Positions 18,187-27,137 of a stretch of DNA of 64,000 bases are shown here, piece after piece (the stretch's first letter is position 1; the number at the start of each line of letters is the position of its first letter). The notes below the pieces were generated by a model, which was not told where the DNA came from, did not search any database, and worked only from the letters and a program-made list of their open reading frames with translations. The stretch is from JBAYIE01 sp965279165. GTDB lineage: Bacteria > Bacteroidota > Bacteroidia > UKL13-3. The DNA lies in the NCBI GenBank assembly GCA_965279165.1, contig OZ257140.1:62001-126000 (forward strand). Reading direction: 5' to 3'. The position numbers were made by a program, and so were the translations under genes.

Positions 18187-18651
18187 CTATCCGTGTTTAC
18201 TTAATTGCCTTTTCAATACCAAATATACAATTGTGGTTGAAACGAGTCCAATTGTTCCATACCATGTGAGGTAAGAAAATAGAAATGGTAAAAAGGGTGT
18301 TTGAAAATTTTTAACATGTGAATGATCAAAGCCGGGTACTTTAAAATACAAAATAAGATAATCCAGTGTCGCTATTCCAATGCCGGTTGCCAATGCAAAA
18401 AGTACTCCGGCAATCAGAATCCTCCAAAATTTAAGTTGATAATTCCAGTGCAAGGCCACTAACTTTTTCATGGTCATATAAAGCATAATCGGCATGATAA
18501 TAAGAATTAAAGTAAACAACTTGTATTTCCAAGTTGTTTCAAGCTGCTCCACCAATAAACGGTACACAGGAATTGCCACTAATGTTTTACACAGTCCTGC
18601 TGAAAAAATTAAAAAGACCTTTCGGTTATTCAAAAATGCTTGTAAATTCAT
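18187..18651 (-). CDS. Four-TM membrane protein of unknown function
   Basis: 154 residues with four hydrophobic segments (about residues 12-32, 42-60, 75-98 and 120-145). The short basic C terminus ends KRQLSKHG. I do not recognise a family. Its start overlaps the 3' end of the membrane-anchored LuxR gene by 26 bases, so translation is coupled. The two are likely a functional pair, for instance a membrane sensor and its HTH partner. It is the last gene of a three-gene minus-strand operon beginning with a T9SS-exported protein. Confidence 0.65.
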   Translation of the reverse strand: MNLQAFLNNRKVFLIFSAGLCKTLVAIPVYRLLVEQLETTWKYKLFTLILIIMPIMLYMTMKKLVALHWNYQLKFWRILIAGVLFALATGIGIATLDYLILYFKVPGFDHSHVKNFQTPFLPFLFSYLTWYGTIGLVSTTIVYLVLKRQLSKHG

Positions 18652-19024
18652 TTCGGTTGGTACAATTAGCCTTTTTATAAATGTTTCGTATATGGGTTTT
18701 TAAGGTATTGTGTTCTATATAAAGCTCACCGCAGATATCTTTGTTTGATTTTCCTGCAATTACCAGTGTAGCTATTTCTTTTTCACGTTTAGTAAATGCA
18801 GACTGCAAGGCATGTTGCTTTCCGTTTATTGCGAATTTGTCGCGCCAGGCATGTCCTACAAGTAAACAAGAAATACCAGTTACGGCCGAACCAACCCACA
18901 CCTGTATAGGAAGGTGAAAATTCCAAGGTTGGCCCAGACCGAATTGGTTAAGTATGCAACCAAAAATCAATAACAACACATAGTACTTCCAAACAATATG
19001 TAATGCCTTACCATTTATATTCAT
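18626..19024 (-). CDS. Membrane-anchored LuxR-type HTH regulator
   Basis: 132 residues from ATG 19024; an upstream GTG at 19057 would overlap the preceding gene and is less likely. Two N-terminal transmembrane segments (about residues 10-28 and 38-56) are followed by a LuxR/GerE helix-turn-helix: FTKREKEIATLVIAGKSNKD, then LKTHIRNIYKKANCTNR. There is no receiver or autoinducer domain, so any signal must enter through the membrane part or through a partner. It starts 7 bases after the T9SS protein gene stops and overlaps the 4-TM gene by 26 bases. A membrane-bound HTH without a canonical sensor is unusual. Confidence 0.8.
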   Translation of the reverse strand: MNINGKALHIVWKYYVLLLIFGCILNQFGLGQPWNFHLPIQVWVGSAVTGISCLLVGHAWRDKFAINGKQHALQSAFTKREKEIATLVIAGKSNKDICGELYIEHNTLKTHIRNIYKKANCTNRNEFTSIFE

Positions 19025-19031
19025 GCAACAA

Positions 19032-19961
19032 TTAGGGAGCCAGAATTTTTTTAACACACCTCTCCCCGTTTACAAGTGTTATTTCTGCATAAAATAGTTG
19101 GCTATCGGATGGCAAAGTTAAATCGCCCCCTCCTTTTTGAACCAAAACCAACTTGCCTGTTACAGAATAGATTTTAATTAGACCAATAGTTTCTGGTGAT
19201 GAAATATGAATCTTCTTGTCGATGGAAGGATTAGGGTAAATTCGGATTCCCTCAACTCCTACAGCCTCTTTCATACCCACACTTGTACGTTTTCGGAAGG
19301 TATATAGCTGATTTGGAGCCGGAATGCTTGTCATACGAGCGTAGTTGCTGCTATACAAGGGGTTTGCCGGGTTGCCCGAAAGGGTGTTGAACTCATAATA
19401 GTTACTGAAATCTGGATAAAGTAATACTAACATTACCTCCGGACCTGTATTTGACGGATTCATAAATGCGCTGTCGTTACTTATTCTCACATAATTGGAA
19501 GATCCGTAATGGTAAGTTACCGTTTCCTTGCTAAGGCTAATACTTACTTGGAAATTAAGGAATTCATTGTCAGGATGCCCCTTCAAACCTATTTGTTTCC
19601 ATTGCACCAACAATAGTGTATCTGATGAAGTGATGATTTCCTTAATACTCACGCTACTTTGTCCGGGAATTTTCCTGAATACGGTACCCATCATTGGATC
19701 TAGTGCAAATCCATATTGTGGACTTGCTGCCACGAGATATCCGGTTTCAACTCCTATCGAAAAGGAAGTTATCCCTGTTTTACCGAAAATTTTAAACGGA
19801 TGATCCGGCAAAAAAGAAATATAATCTTGCATCGCTGTGTCGATAATATCAGCTCCTGTGATATCTGCATAGTTTTGAGTAGATTTTGAAAAAGAATAAT
19901 ACTGCGCTTTGGCCGACATACCGAATGACAAGCCAATAATGAGGTAAATGAATTTTTTCAT
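19032..19961 (-). CDS. T9SS-exported protein with C-terminal sorting domain
   Basis: 309 residues. There is an N-terminal signal peptide (MKKFIYLIIGLSFGMSAKAQ), a ~200-residue beta-rich central region without recognised motif, and a C-terminal type A sorting domain from about residue 235 (GIRIYPNPSIDKKIHIS ... IKIYSVTGKLV ... CVKKIL). It is predicted to cross the outer membrane by the type IX system and be attached to the surface or released. It heads an operon with the membrane LuxR regulator and the 4-TM protein. It could be the effector or the ligand-sensing component of that unit; this is inference. Confidence 0.82.
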   Translation of the reverse strand: MKKFIYLIIGLSFGMSAKAQYYSFSKSTQNYADITGADIIDTAMQDYISFLPDHPFKIFGKTGITSFSIGVETGYLVAASPQYGFALDPMMGTVFRKIPGQSSVSIKEIITSSDTLLLVQWKQIGLKGHPDNEFLNFQVSISLSKETVTYHYGSSNYVRISNDSAFMNPSNTGPEVMLVLLYPDFSNYYEFNTLSGNPANPLYSSNYARMTSIPAPNQLYTFRKRTSVGMKEAVGVEGIRIYPNPSIDKKIHISSPETIGLIKIYSVTGKLVLVQKGGGDLTLPSDSQLFYAEITLVNGERCVKKILAP

Positions 19962-20052
19962 GTTAGATTTTATTTATGCTGGAGTAGACACAAAGAAAAC
20001 CTTCAACGTTCTGATTTAATACAAATATTGAGGGGTGAAATTAGGGTGAGAT

Positions 20053-20081
20053 ATTGGTAATGAATGAGTTAAATTACCAAT
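20053..20081. promoter_or_regulatory. Perfect 9-bp inverted repeat upstream of the T9SS/LuxR operon
   Basis: ATTGGTAAT and ATTACCAAT flank an 11-nt loop, 92-120 bases upstream of the operon start at 19961. No T-run follows on either strand, which argues against a terminator for the helicase gene. It may be an operator. Confidence 0.4.
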
Positions 20082-20169
20082 CAGATACAATCTTTCTTTA
20101 TCATACATAAATGAATCGATATAATCGCATTGGTATTAAAATAACCTATTCAATGAATAATGGTTATTA

Positions 20170-21438
20170 CTAGCCTTTACTCGAATGATTTTTTCCGTGG
20201 TTGCTTTTGCCTTTATAACCTCCTACTGATTTGCTGTTGGAGGAATTCCCTCTCGGCTTAAATGTCCTTGCAATTCTTTTTTCGGGTTCGTATAATGGCG
20301 CTTCTCCAAGCGATGCCGGTAATGCCAATTTTGGAATTTCTTTGCCTATCAAACTTTCGATTTCAAAAAAACGACGTTGGTCTTTTTCGTTGATGAAAGT
20401 TATTGCAGTTCCGGTGTTTTCCGCTCTAGCTGTTCTTCCAATTCTATGTATATAATCCTCAGGATCGGGTGGCACATCAAAATTTACAACCAAACTGATA
20501 CCATCCACATCAATTCCCCTCGATAAGATATCGGTTCCAATTAAGGCTTGGATCTTTTTATTTTTAAAATCCTGCATGATCACTTCCCGCTCGGCTTGCT
20601 CTAAATCGCTGTGAAATGCTTTAATGGTAATTCCCGAACGACTTAACTCACGGTTTAATTCCTTGACTTTTTCCTTGGTACCACAGAAAATGATGATGCT
20701 ATCGTGGCTTTTCTCCTGAAGTAAATAACGCAACAAGGCAACTTTTTGGCTGTCGTATGCCAAATATGATTGTTGTAAGATGCCTTCTGCAGGCTTACTC
20801 AAGGCTATATTAATTTGTTCAGGTTCGTTTAAAATTCTTTGTGCGAGTGTTCTGATTTTAGGCGGCATAGTTGCCGAAAACAACAAGGTCTGTCGTTTTG
20901 CCGGCAAATACGTTATGATTCGCATGATATCGTCATAAAATCCCATATCCAACATTCGGTCTGCTTCATCTAAAATTAAATGTTGCAAACTGGATGTGTC
21001 AACCGAGCCTGCTTGGGTTAACATAGCCAACAACCTTCCGGGAGTTGCAATGATAATATCCGCACCTTCTCGGAGTGCTTTTTGTTGCTTATCCCAAGCT
21101 GCGCCATCTCCCCCACCATAAACCGGTATCGAACTTACACCTACAAAATACCCAAATCCTTCAATTTGTTGGTCGATTTGTTGTGCTAATTCACGGGTTG
21201 GTGCAATAATTAAGGTATTTAACTTACGCGCCGAATGGTCGCTCTGAACAATCTTGTTTAGTACAGGTAAAACATAAGCTGCCGTTTTCCCTGTACCGGT
21301 TTGTGCACAGGCAATAAGGTCTTTGTTCTGCAGAATTAAGGGAATTGCTAGCTCTTGAATCGGGGTTGGTTTATCGTAACCCATGGAATCTAATCCATCC
21401 AGAAGACTTTGGTCGAAATTAAAATCAGTAAATGTCAG
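20170..21438 (-). CDS. DEAD-box RNA helicase (RhlE-like), probable CTG start
   Basis: The helicase core is complete: KPTPIQ (Q motif), AQTGTGKT (motif I), PTRELAQQ (Ia), DEAD within LILDEADRMLDMG (II), SAT (III), ARENTG region and HRIGRTARA (VI). A basic Gly/Ser/Lys tail typical of RhlE-like proteins ends it. The first ATG (21384) begins at MGYDKPTPIQ and omits the conserved upstream phenylalanine of the Q motif. The frame stays open 18 codons further as TFTDFNFDQSLLDGLDS and is preceded by CTG at 21438, then ATT/ATA codons and a stop. I therefore place the start at the CTG. It unwinds RNA in ribosome assembly or decay. Confidence 0.9.
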   Translation of the reverse strand: MTFTDFNFDQSLLDGLDSMGYDKPTPIQELAIPLILQNKDLIACAQTGTGKTAAYVLPVLNKIVQSDHSARKLNTLIIAPTRELAQQIDQQIEGFGYFVGVSSIPVYGGGDGAAWDKQQKALREGADIIIATPGRLLAMLTQAGSVDTSSLQHLILDEADRMLDMGFYDDIMRIITYLPAKRQTLLFSATMPPKIRTLAQRILNEPEQINIALSKPAEGILQQSYLAYDSQKVALLRYLLQEKSHDSIIIFCGTKEKVKELNRELSRSGITIKAFHSDLEQAEREVIMQDFKNKKIQALIGTDILSRGIDVDGISLVVNFDVPPDPEDYIHRIGRTARAENTGTAITFINEKDQRRFFEIESLIGKEIPKLALPASLGEAPLYEPEKRIARTFKPRGNSSNSKSVGGYKGKSNHGKNHSSKG

Positions 21439-21506
21439 AAAGGTAATTATTTAGGTGTGCAAGATACAAGATATTGTGGGTTTATCGCATTAAATACCCC
21501 AATCGT

Positions 21507-22397
21507 TTAAGAAACCTTCTGAAAAGTTCGGTTAATTAAATATACGCCACCAATGGTTAACATTACTGCAATAGCCATAACGGCATTCAATTTCTCATCC
21601 AACCATAACCAGCCTAACAATACCGCAACAACGGTATTTAAATATGCATAGGTAGAAACAATTGTAGCCGGCATATGCTTTAATATATACATATAAGCAC
21701 CATAAGCAATTACTGATCCGAAAATAACCAGATATGCCAATGCAATTATGGCGTCTTTTTCCGGATGCATTTGACTCCATTCTCCCATAAATGTTCCAAA
21801 AACGTCCAAAATAAAACCGCCCACTATCATTTGGATCCCTGCACCAAATAAAGGATTTACTTCTGATTTATGGTTTTTAGCATAAACCGAACCCAATGCC
21901 CAAGATGCATTCGCAATCAATATAAATATTATACCTAGTGTATAATCCCTGTTGGCAAAGTCTTTCATATTGTCATGAAAAATCAGAAATTGTCCGGTTA
22001 AACAAATTGCCAGACCTGCAATTACCTGCAAGGTTAATTTCTCTCTGTGGCCGCTTAATGCGGTAAATGCAACAATCCAGATTGGAGTTAAGGAACATAT
22101 CAATGCTGCCAAACCACTGCTAACATATATTTCGGCCCAGGTTACCAACCCATTGCCAATCACAAGCATCAAGAATCCATTGATAGCAAAAACCTTAAGC
22201 GATTTAAGTGGAGGGATCGAATATCCTTTGATTAAGAAATAAGAACAAATTAGGATACCACCAATCGAATGCCTGAATCCGGCCATGAGAAAGGGCGGAA
22301 AACTGGTAACCCCAATTCGTATAACCATAAAGGTTGTTCCCCAGAAAAAACAAACTGCTGCAAAAGCCAACCACGCATTACCCGATATCTTATTCAT
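21507..22397 (-). CDS. EamA/DMT-family transporter
   Basis: 296 residues with ten hydrophobic segments in two homologous halves, the hallmark of drug/metabolite transporters of the EamA family (N half WLAFAAVCFFWGTTFMVIRIG, C half SWALGSVYAKNHKSEVN). The N-terminal FWGTTFMVIRIG matches the usual FWGSxF entry. Substrates of such proteins range from amino acids to metabolites; none can be assigned. It begins 13 bases after lipA ends on the same strand, so it is the distal gene of a likely lipA operon. Confidence 0.9.
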   Translation of the reverse strand: MNKISGNAWLAFAAVCFFWGTTFMVIRIGVTSFPPFLMAGFRHSIGGILICSYFLIKGYSIPPLKSLKVFAINGFLMLVIGNGLVTWAEIYVSSGLAALICSLTPIWIVAFTALSGHREKLTLQVIAGLAICLTGQFLIFHDNMKDFANRDYTLGIIFILIANASWALGSVYAKNHKSEVNPLFGAGIQMIVGGFILDVFGTFMGEWSQMHPEKDAIIALAYLVIFGSVIAYGAYMYILKHMPATIVSTYAYLNTVVAVLLGWLWLDEKLNAVMAIAVMLTIGGVYLINRTFQKVS

Positions 22398-22410
22398 TTT
22401 CTATCCCGCA

Positions 22411-23280
22411 TTAGGCTATATGCCTTTCTGCATGGTAAGAAGAACGTACCAATGGTCCGGATTCTACATATTTAAATCCCATTTTCAATCCTTCTGTTTT
22501 GTAAAAATCAAATTCTTCGGGCGTCACAAATCTTTCAACATTCAAATGCATTTTGGTTGGTTGTAAATATTGACCCAAGGTAATCACGTCACAACCATTA
22601 GCCACTAAATCCTGCATAACCTCCAAAACTTCCGATTCGGTTTCGCCCAACCCCAACATCACACCTGATTTGGTGCGTAATCCCCTAGTTTTTGTTTTTA
22701 AAATTTGCTCCAAACTACGGTCGTAGCGGGCTTGCGGACGAACTTTTCTGTATAAACGTTTTACCGTTTCCATATTATGGGAAACTACTTCCGGTTTTTC
22801 GTCGATAACCTGATAAAGCAAATCCCATTTTGCCATAAAATCCGGAATCAAGGTTTCCATGGTCGTTCCCGGACTTAATTCTTTTACTTTTCGAATGGTT
22901 TCTGCCCATACCCATGCTCCTTTATCCGGTAACTCATCTCTGTTTACGGAAGTTAATACAGCATGCTTCACCTTCATTAATTTGATGGCGTCGGCAACGC
23001 GTTCCGGTTCCGATTGATCGTAAGCGGCATTTCGGCCGGTTGCAACTGCGCAAAAGGAACAACTGCGGGTGCAAGTATTTCCTAATATCATAAAGGTGGC
23101 TGTTCCTTCGCCCCAACATTCGCCCATATTCGGACAATTACCACTTTCACAAATCGTGTGCAGTTTATAATGGTCAACCAGATTTCTTACCCGTCTGTAG
23201 TTTTCACCGGTTGGTAATTTAACTTTAAGCCAAGATGGTTTTTTAATGCGTTCTTCGGTTAGTACCGGTAATTCTATCAT
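22411..23280 (-). CDS. lipA: Lipoyl synthase
   Basis: 289 residues, standard LipA length. The auxiliary-cluster cysteines C44, C49 and C55 are in CESGNCPNMGEC and the radical-SAM cysteines C70, C74 and C77 in CTRSCSFC. The C-terminal RSSYHAERHI carries the conserved serine that ligates the auxiliary cluster. The enzyme inserts two sulfurs into protein-bound octanoyl groups on 2-oxoacid dehydrogenase E2 and GcvH. The start ATG lies 1 base after the stop of the preceding outer-membrane-like gene, so they are translationally coupled. Confidence 0.98.
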   Translation of the reverse strand: MIELPVLTEERIKKPSWLKVKLPTGENYRRVRNLVDHYKLHTICESGNCPNMGECWGEGTATFMILGNTCTRSCSFCAVATGRNAAYDQSEPERVADAIKLMKVKHAVLTSVNRDELPDKGAWVWAETIRKVKELSPGTTMETLIPDFMAKWDLLYQVIDEKPEVVSHNMETVKRLYRKVRPQARYDRSLEQILKTKTRGLRTKSGVMLGLGETESEVLEVMQDLVANGCDVITLGQYLQPTKMHLNVERFVTPEEFDFYKTEGLKMGFKYVESGPLVRSSYHAERHIA

Positions 23281-23281
23281 G

Positions 23282-24046
23282 TTACTTATTTATGCCGTAT
23301 GTGTATCCTACAAATAAAATAAAAAATAAACTCCTGCGAGGCGAATTGGCCATCAAAGGTAATGGGTCAGGAAAAACATCCACCGTACATCCCGCCTCAA
23401 TGGTATGAAACTCATCGGGATATTGACCAAATTGTACCGATAAACTGGTTCGTCCATACCCGCCAAACTTGGCCATGGTATTGCTTGCTCCATAAAAAAA
23501 GGAAGCATTGCCCAAAATATTTTGTGGATTGTTATGTACATCCGGATCGTAGCGAACCGACGAAACATAACTACTACCCGAACCCGTATTATCATAAGTA
23601 ATATTCAGATAATCGATATAAATTGGTTTGAGGATAGCAGTAGTAAGTCCAATATTGTAATTAAAATGCAATGCAATGGCGTTTTTATATGGCCGATCCG
23701 TAATGGTGTAATTTCTTCCAAATCCGGTTCGTAAAAAAAATGCCATATATATCCGGTCGTAGGTGTAGCGTTGTGGATTTTCCGACGCTCCATATACCCT
23801 AGTTTCTTTGCTGTCGCGAACCCTTGCAAGCTCTAGGTCCAGAATGTTTTTTATTCGGTCTGTTTTATGCCAGCCAAATTTGAGGTTCAATCCCCCAATC
23901 CCGGTGCTGTTTAAATTTGCCCCATATTGAATTTGCTTGCGATACATCAACTGAGGTTCCGTTATCGCTTGATTTTGCGCATACGTTTGGTGCAAGGTAG
24001 AAGATACCAATAATGCAAAAACAACCAACCTATCCTTCGTCAACAT
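23282..24046 (-). CDS. Probable outer-membrane beta-barrel protein
   Basis: 254 residues. A signal peptide covers about residues 1-23 (cleavage near TYAQ). The remainder alternates hydrophobic and polar residues with many Tyr/Phe (RIYMAFFLRTGFGRNYTI, ALHFNYNIGLTTAILKPIYI). The C terminus FILFVGYTYGINK is consistent with a barrel ending. No named family is recognised. Its stop is adjacent to the lipA start. It probably belongs to a unit running nnr, this gene, lipA and EamA (48- and 1-base gaps). The coupling to lipA may be incidental. Confidence 0.65.
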   Translation of the reverse strand: MLTKDRLVVFALLVSSTLHQTYAQNQAITEPQLMYRKQIQYGANLNSTGIGGLNLKFGWHKTDRIKNILDLELARVRDSKETRVYGASENPQRYTYDRIYMAFFLRTGFGRNYTITDRPYKNAIALHFNYNIGLTTAILKPIYIDYLNITYDNTGSGSSYVSSVRYDPDVHNNPQNILGNASFFYGASNTMAKFGGYGRTSLSVQFGQYPDEFHTIEAGCTVDVFPDPLPLMANSPRRSLFFILFVGYTYGINK

Positions 24047-24094
24047 GAGAATAATTCAAAAGTAAGAAATTTTTTAGATAAAGATACCTATTCT

Positions 24095-25642
24095 CTATAA
24101 CAAGGTTGTATGGAATTGGTTTAATACTATCGGTAAATTTTCAATCAAATCAGAAGCAAGCATGGTTGCTTGATTTTGTCGTGTTTCATCACCGGCTAAC
24201 CCATGTAAATATACGCCGAAAAGTGCTGCTTCTTCCTTGTTAAATCCTTGTGCAAGCAGGGAACCCAAAATCCCCGTAAGTGCATCTCCGCTTCCGGCTG
24301 TGGCCATTGCGACATTCCCTGTCGAATTAAAATATACGGTTCCATTAGGCATAGCGAGAGAGGTATGTGCTCCTTTTAAAACCACCACAATTTTATACTT
24401 TACAGCAAAGTGGATTTGCTTCTCCAATCGCTCATAAGAGTTGACAGAAATTCCGGCAAGCCTGTCGAATTCTTTTGGATGAGGTGTAATAATGCAGTTG
24501 GCAGGAAAAGCAAAAGTTTCGTGGTGCTCTAAAATGAGTCGGGAACAAATATTTAGTGCGTCGGCATCTATCACACACGGTAATTGAATGGTTGGTAACC
24601 ATCGGTAAAGTGCTTGGATGGTTTTTTCGTGCAAACCAAGTCCGGGGCCAACGCATATTGCATTATAACCGGATAACTCGTTTGGAAAATGCCTTATTTC
24701 GGTCATTTCATCACCGGTTAAAACCATGCATTCGGGAATCGATTGTTGGAGAATGGTATACCCTACTTTCGGAACAAAGGCAGTAACCAATCCACACCCC
24801 GTTCTTAAAGCTGCTTTATTCATTAACACAGAAGCACCCATTTTACCGTAGCTCCCACCTATGGTTAATAAATGACCGAATATACCTTTATGACCAAATT
24901 TACCTCGCGGCTTAATGAATTGGTTTACTGTTTCAGCATCGGTGAAATAATATCGAAAATCCTTTCCGGAAAAGAATCGCTTTTCTAACCCAATATCCAG
25001 AACCTTGAATTCACCAACAAATTCGGCACTTTCGGCATGCATGAAACTAAATTTAGGTGCTTGAAAGGTTAGCGTAATATCCGCTTTAATGATTGGTAAA
25101 CGCTCTAGATGAACATGATCTGCTACTTCACCCGGTAAACCGGAAGGCATATCGATTGCTATAATTTTACTTTTAAATGTATTGATATGACGAACCAAAT
25201 CTGCACTTAATCCGTTAAGCGGACGATTAATACCTGTTCCGAACAACGCATCAATTACCAACGTGTTTGCTTCTGGAATTGGAAAATTGTCGGGTTGTTT
25301 CAGGTATACTTTACGGATATTATTTATAGTATCCAGCTTCTTCTCATTGGCAATAAAATCATCGCTCGCACTATCAATGTATTCCAGTATATAAACTGTT
25401 ATCGGAATCGAACATTCTTTGGAAAGTAACCTGGCTATAGCCAATCCATCTCCTCCGTTATTTCCTTTTCCACAAAAAATATAAATAGATTCAAATGGCT
25501 TTTGAGAAGCAAACAACATCTGTGTGATGGCTGAGGTACAAGCGTTCGCAGCCCTTTCCATCAAATTTAAAGAGGTAATGGGTTCGTTGGTAATGGTAAA
25601 CTTATCCCATTCTTGTATTTGTTGTGTGGTAAGCAATCTCAT
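24095..25642 (-). CDS. nnr: Bifunctional NAD(P)HX epimerase/dehydratase
   Basis: 515 residues, the usual fused form. The N-terminal NnrE (YjeF_N) domain covers about residues 1-210, with FCGKGNNGGDGLAIAR and DALFGTGINRPL. The C-terminal NnrD carbohydrate-kinase-like domain covers about residues 225-510, with GSYGKMGASVLMNKAALRTG, CVGPGLG, and the ADP-site GNVAMATAGSGDALTGILG. Together they repair hydrated NADH and NADPH: epimerisation of R-NAD(P)HX, then ADP-dependent dehydration of the S form. The start is next to the divergent smpB gene, and the smpB promoter lies at the start of this gene. Confidence 0.95.
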   Translation of the reverse strand: MRLLTTQQIQEWDKFTITNEPITSLNLMERAANACTSAITQMLFASQKPFESIYIFCGKGNNGGDGLAIARLLSKECSIPITVYILEYIDSASDDFIANEKKLDTINNIRKVYLKQPDNFPIPEANTLVIDALFGTGINRPLNGLSADLVRHINTFKSKIIAIDMPSGLPGEVADHVHLERLPIIKADITLTFQAPKFSFMHAESAEFVGEFKVLDIGLEKRFFSGKDFRYYFTDAETVNQFIKPRGKFGHKGIFGHLLTIGGSYGKMGASVLMNKAALRTGCGLVTAFVPKVGYTILQQSIPECMVLTGDEMTEIRHFPNELSGYNAICVGPGLGLHEKTIQALYRWLPTIQLPCVIDADALNICSRLILEHHETFAFPANCIITPHPKEFDRLAGISVNSYERLEKQIHFAVKYKIVVVLKGAHTSLAMPNGTVYFNSTGNVAMATAGSGDALTGILGSLLAQGFNKEEAALFGVYLHGLAGDETRQNQATMLASDLIENLPIVLNQFHTTLL

Positions 25643-25646
25643 CGCT

Positions 25647-25654
25647 TATATTTG
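25647..25654 (+). promoter_or_regulatory. -7 promoter box for smpB
   Basis: TATATTTG is a perfect TAnnTTTG match, with a TTG 22 nt upstream (25622-25624) that lies inside the divergent nnr coding region. Transcription would start near 25660, giving a leader of about 6 nt. Confidence 0.5.
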
Positions 25655-25665
25655 TGCAGATTTAC

Positions 25666-26115
25666 ATGAGCAAAAATACCATAAATATAACAAACAGAAG
25701 GGTAACTTACGAATATCATATAATCCAGAAATACACAGCAGGGATAATACTTCAGGGTACTGAAATAAAGTCGGTTAGAGATGGCAATGTGAATTTATCC
25801 GAAGGTTTTTGCTTTTTTAAGGATGGGGAACTGTTTATCAAAAATTTGCAAATCAGCCAATTCAAACAAGGAAATATTGCTAACCATGAACCCCTGCGTA
25901 CCCGAAAACTGTTACTTAAAAAAGTTGAACTAAGAAAAATAAAGAGTAAAACCGAAGAACAAGGAATGGCAATTGTGCCCGTTCGAATGTTTGTTTCGGA
26001 AACCGGATACGCAAAAATTGAAATTGCTGTAGCAAAAGGCAAAAAGGTTTTCGACAAACGAGAAGACATCAAGAAGCGCGATGTTGCAAGAGAAATAGCC
26101 AGATATACAAATTAA
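25666..26115 (+). CDS. smpB: SsrA-binding protein
   Basis: 149 residues from ATG 25666; the frame opens 12 bases earlier at a weaker codon. SmpB hallmarks are KYTAGIILQGTEIKSVRDG, NVNLSEGFC, the block RTRKLLLKKVELRKI, the YAKIEIAVAKGKKVFDKRE segment and the C-terminal tail KKRDVAREIARY. It binds tmRNA and helps rescue stalled ribosomes by mimicking the codon-anticodon helix. The tmRNA gene itself is not in this window. It is transcribed alone, ahead of the ExbB operon. Confidence 0.97.
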   Translation: MSKNTINITNRRVTYEYHIIQKYTAGIILQGTEIKSVRDGNVNLSEGFCFFKDGELFIKNLQISQFKQGNIANHEPLRTRKLLLKKVELRKIKSKTEEQGMAIVPVRMFVSETGYAKIEIAVAKGKKVFDKREDIKKRDVAREIARYTN

Positions 26116-26241
26116 GTTGGTACTTTTTTTACTTTAATATGATACCCTTCTATATAAATTTTACGTTAAGCCGTTAAAAAATAGATTTTTTTCCCTTTTT
26201 TCGCACTTCTCAACTCAGACATAAATATTAAATCCAATAAC

Positions 26242-27069
26242 ATGAACAAAGTTCAAACTCCAAAAAAAGAAGATAGCAAATTAAAAAGCATGTTTGCTTC
26301 TTTCGCAATTCCAGTATTAGTACTTGTAGGAATCTTTATTTACATTTTTGTAATGGGCAACTCTTCTAATTTTGAAGGTGGTGATCCTAAAAACCATCCG
26401 GTACCTGATGGAATTGGTCATGTATTAGGCTTAATCTACAAAGGTGGATTTATTGTTCCTATCCTATTATCGCTAGTTTTAATGAGTATCACTTTTTCTA
26501 TCGAACGTTTTTTAACCATTACCAAAGCTTCTGGAAAAGGTTCAGCCGAAGTGTTTGTTCGCAAAGTACAAGCGCAATTAGCAGCAGGTAATATCGATGC
26601 CGCTCTTGCTGAATGCGATAAACAACAAGGTTCGGTTGCCAATGTGGTAAAATCTGTATTGCATAAATATAGAGAAATGGCGAGCAAACCTGATTTTGAT
26701 ACCGATCATAAGGTTTTAGCTATCCAAAAAGAATTAGAAGAATCCGTTTCTTTAGAATTACCTATGTTAGAAAAGAACTTGGTAATTATTGCAACCATGG
26801 CTTCGGTTTCTACGTTGATTGCCTTATTAGGAACAGTATTGGGTATGATCAAGGCGTTCTCGGCTTTGGCTAGTGCAGGTTCGCCCGATTCAGTGGCGTT
26901 GGCAAACGGTATTTCGGAAGCCCTTATCAATACCGCTTTAGGAATTGGTAACTCAGCTATTGCAATCATAATGTACAATGTATTTACTACCAGAATTGAT
27001 AAGATTACGTATACCATCGATGAGGCAGGATTCAGTATTTCACAGCAATTTGCAGCAACTCATAAATAA
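26242..27069 (+). CDS. ExbB/TolQ/MotA-family proton channel subunit
   Basis: 275 residues with an N-terminal transmembrane segment (about residues 15-35), a second at about 60-82, and two long ones at about 172-200 and 220-245. The channel motif LIALLGTVLGMIKAFSALA and the ISEALINTALGIGNSAIAII block match the MotA/TolQ/ExbB proton-channel domain. With the ExbD subunits it would convert proton-motive force into movement of TonB. It is the first gene of an operon continuing with two exbD-like genes and tonB. The gaps downstream are 68 and 30 bases. Confidence 0.93.
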   Translation: MNKVQTPKKEDSKLKSMFASFAIPVLVLVGIFIYIFVMGNSSNFEGGDPKNHPVPDGIGHVLGLIYKGGFIVPILLSLVLMSITFSIERFLTITKASGKGSAEVFVRKVQAQLAAGNIDAALAECDKQQGSVANVVKSVLHKYREMASKPDFDTDHKVLAIQKELEESVSLELPMLEKNLVIIATMASVSTLIALLGTVLGMIKAFSALASAGSPDSVALANGISEALINTALGIGNSAIAIIMYNVFTTRIDKITYTIDEAGFSISQQFAATHK

Positions 27070-27137
27070 AAAGTTATTTTAATCGTTTAAGATATACTTA
27101 ACCGATTGTTTTAACCCTAACTATTAAATACAATTAA

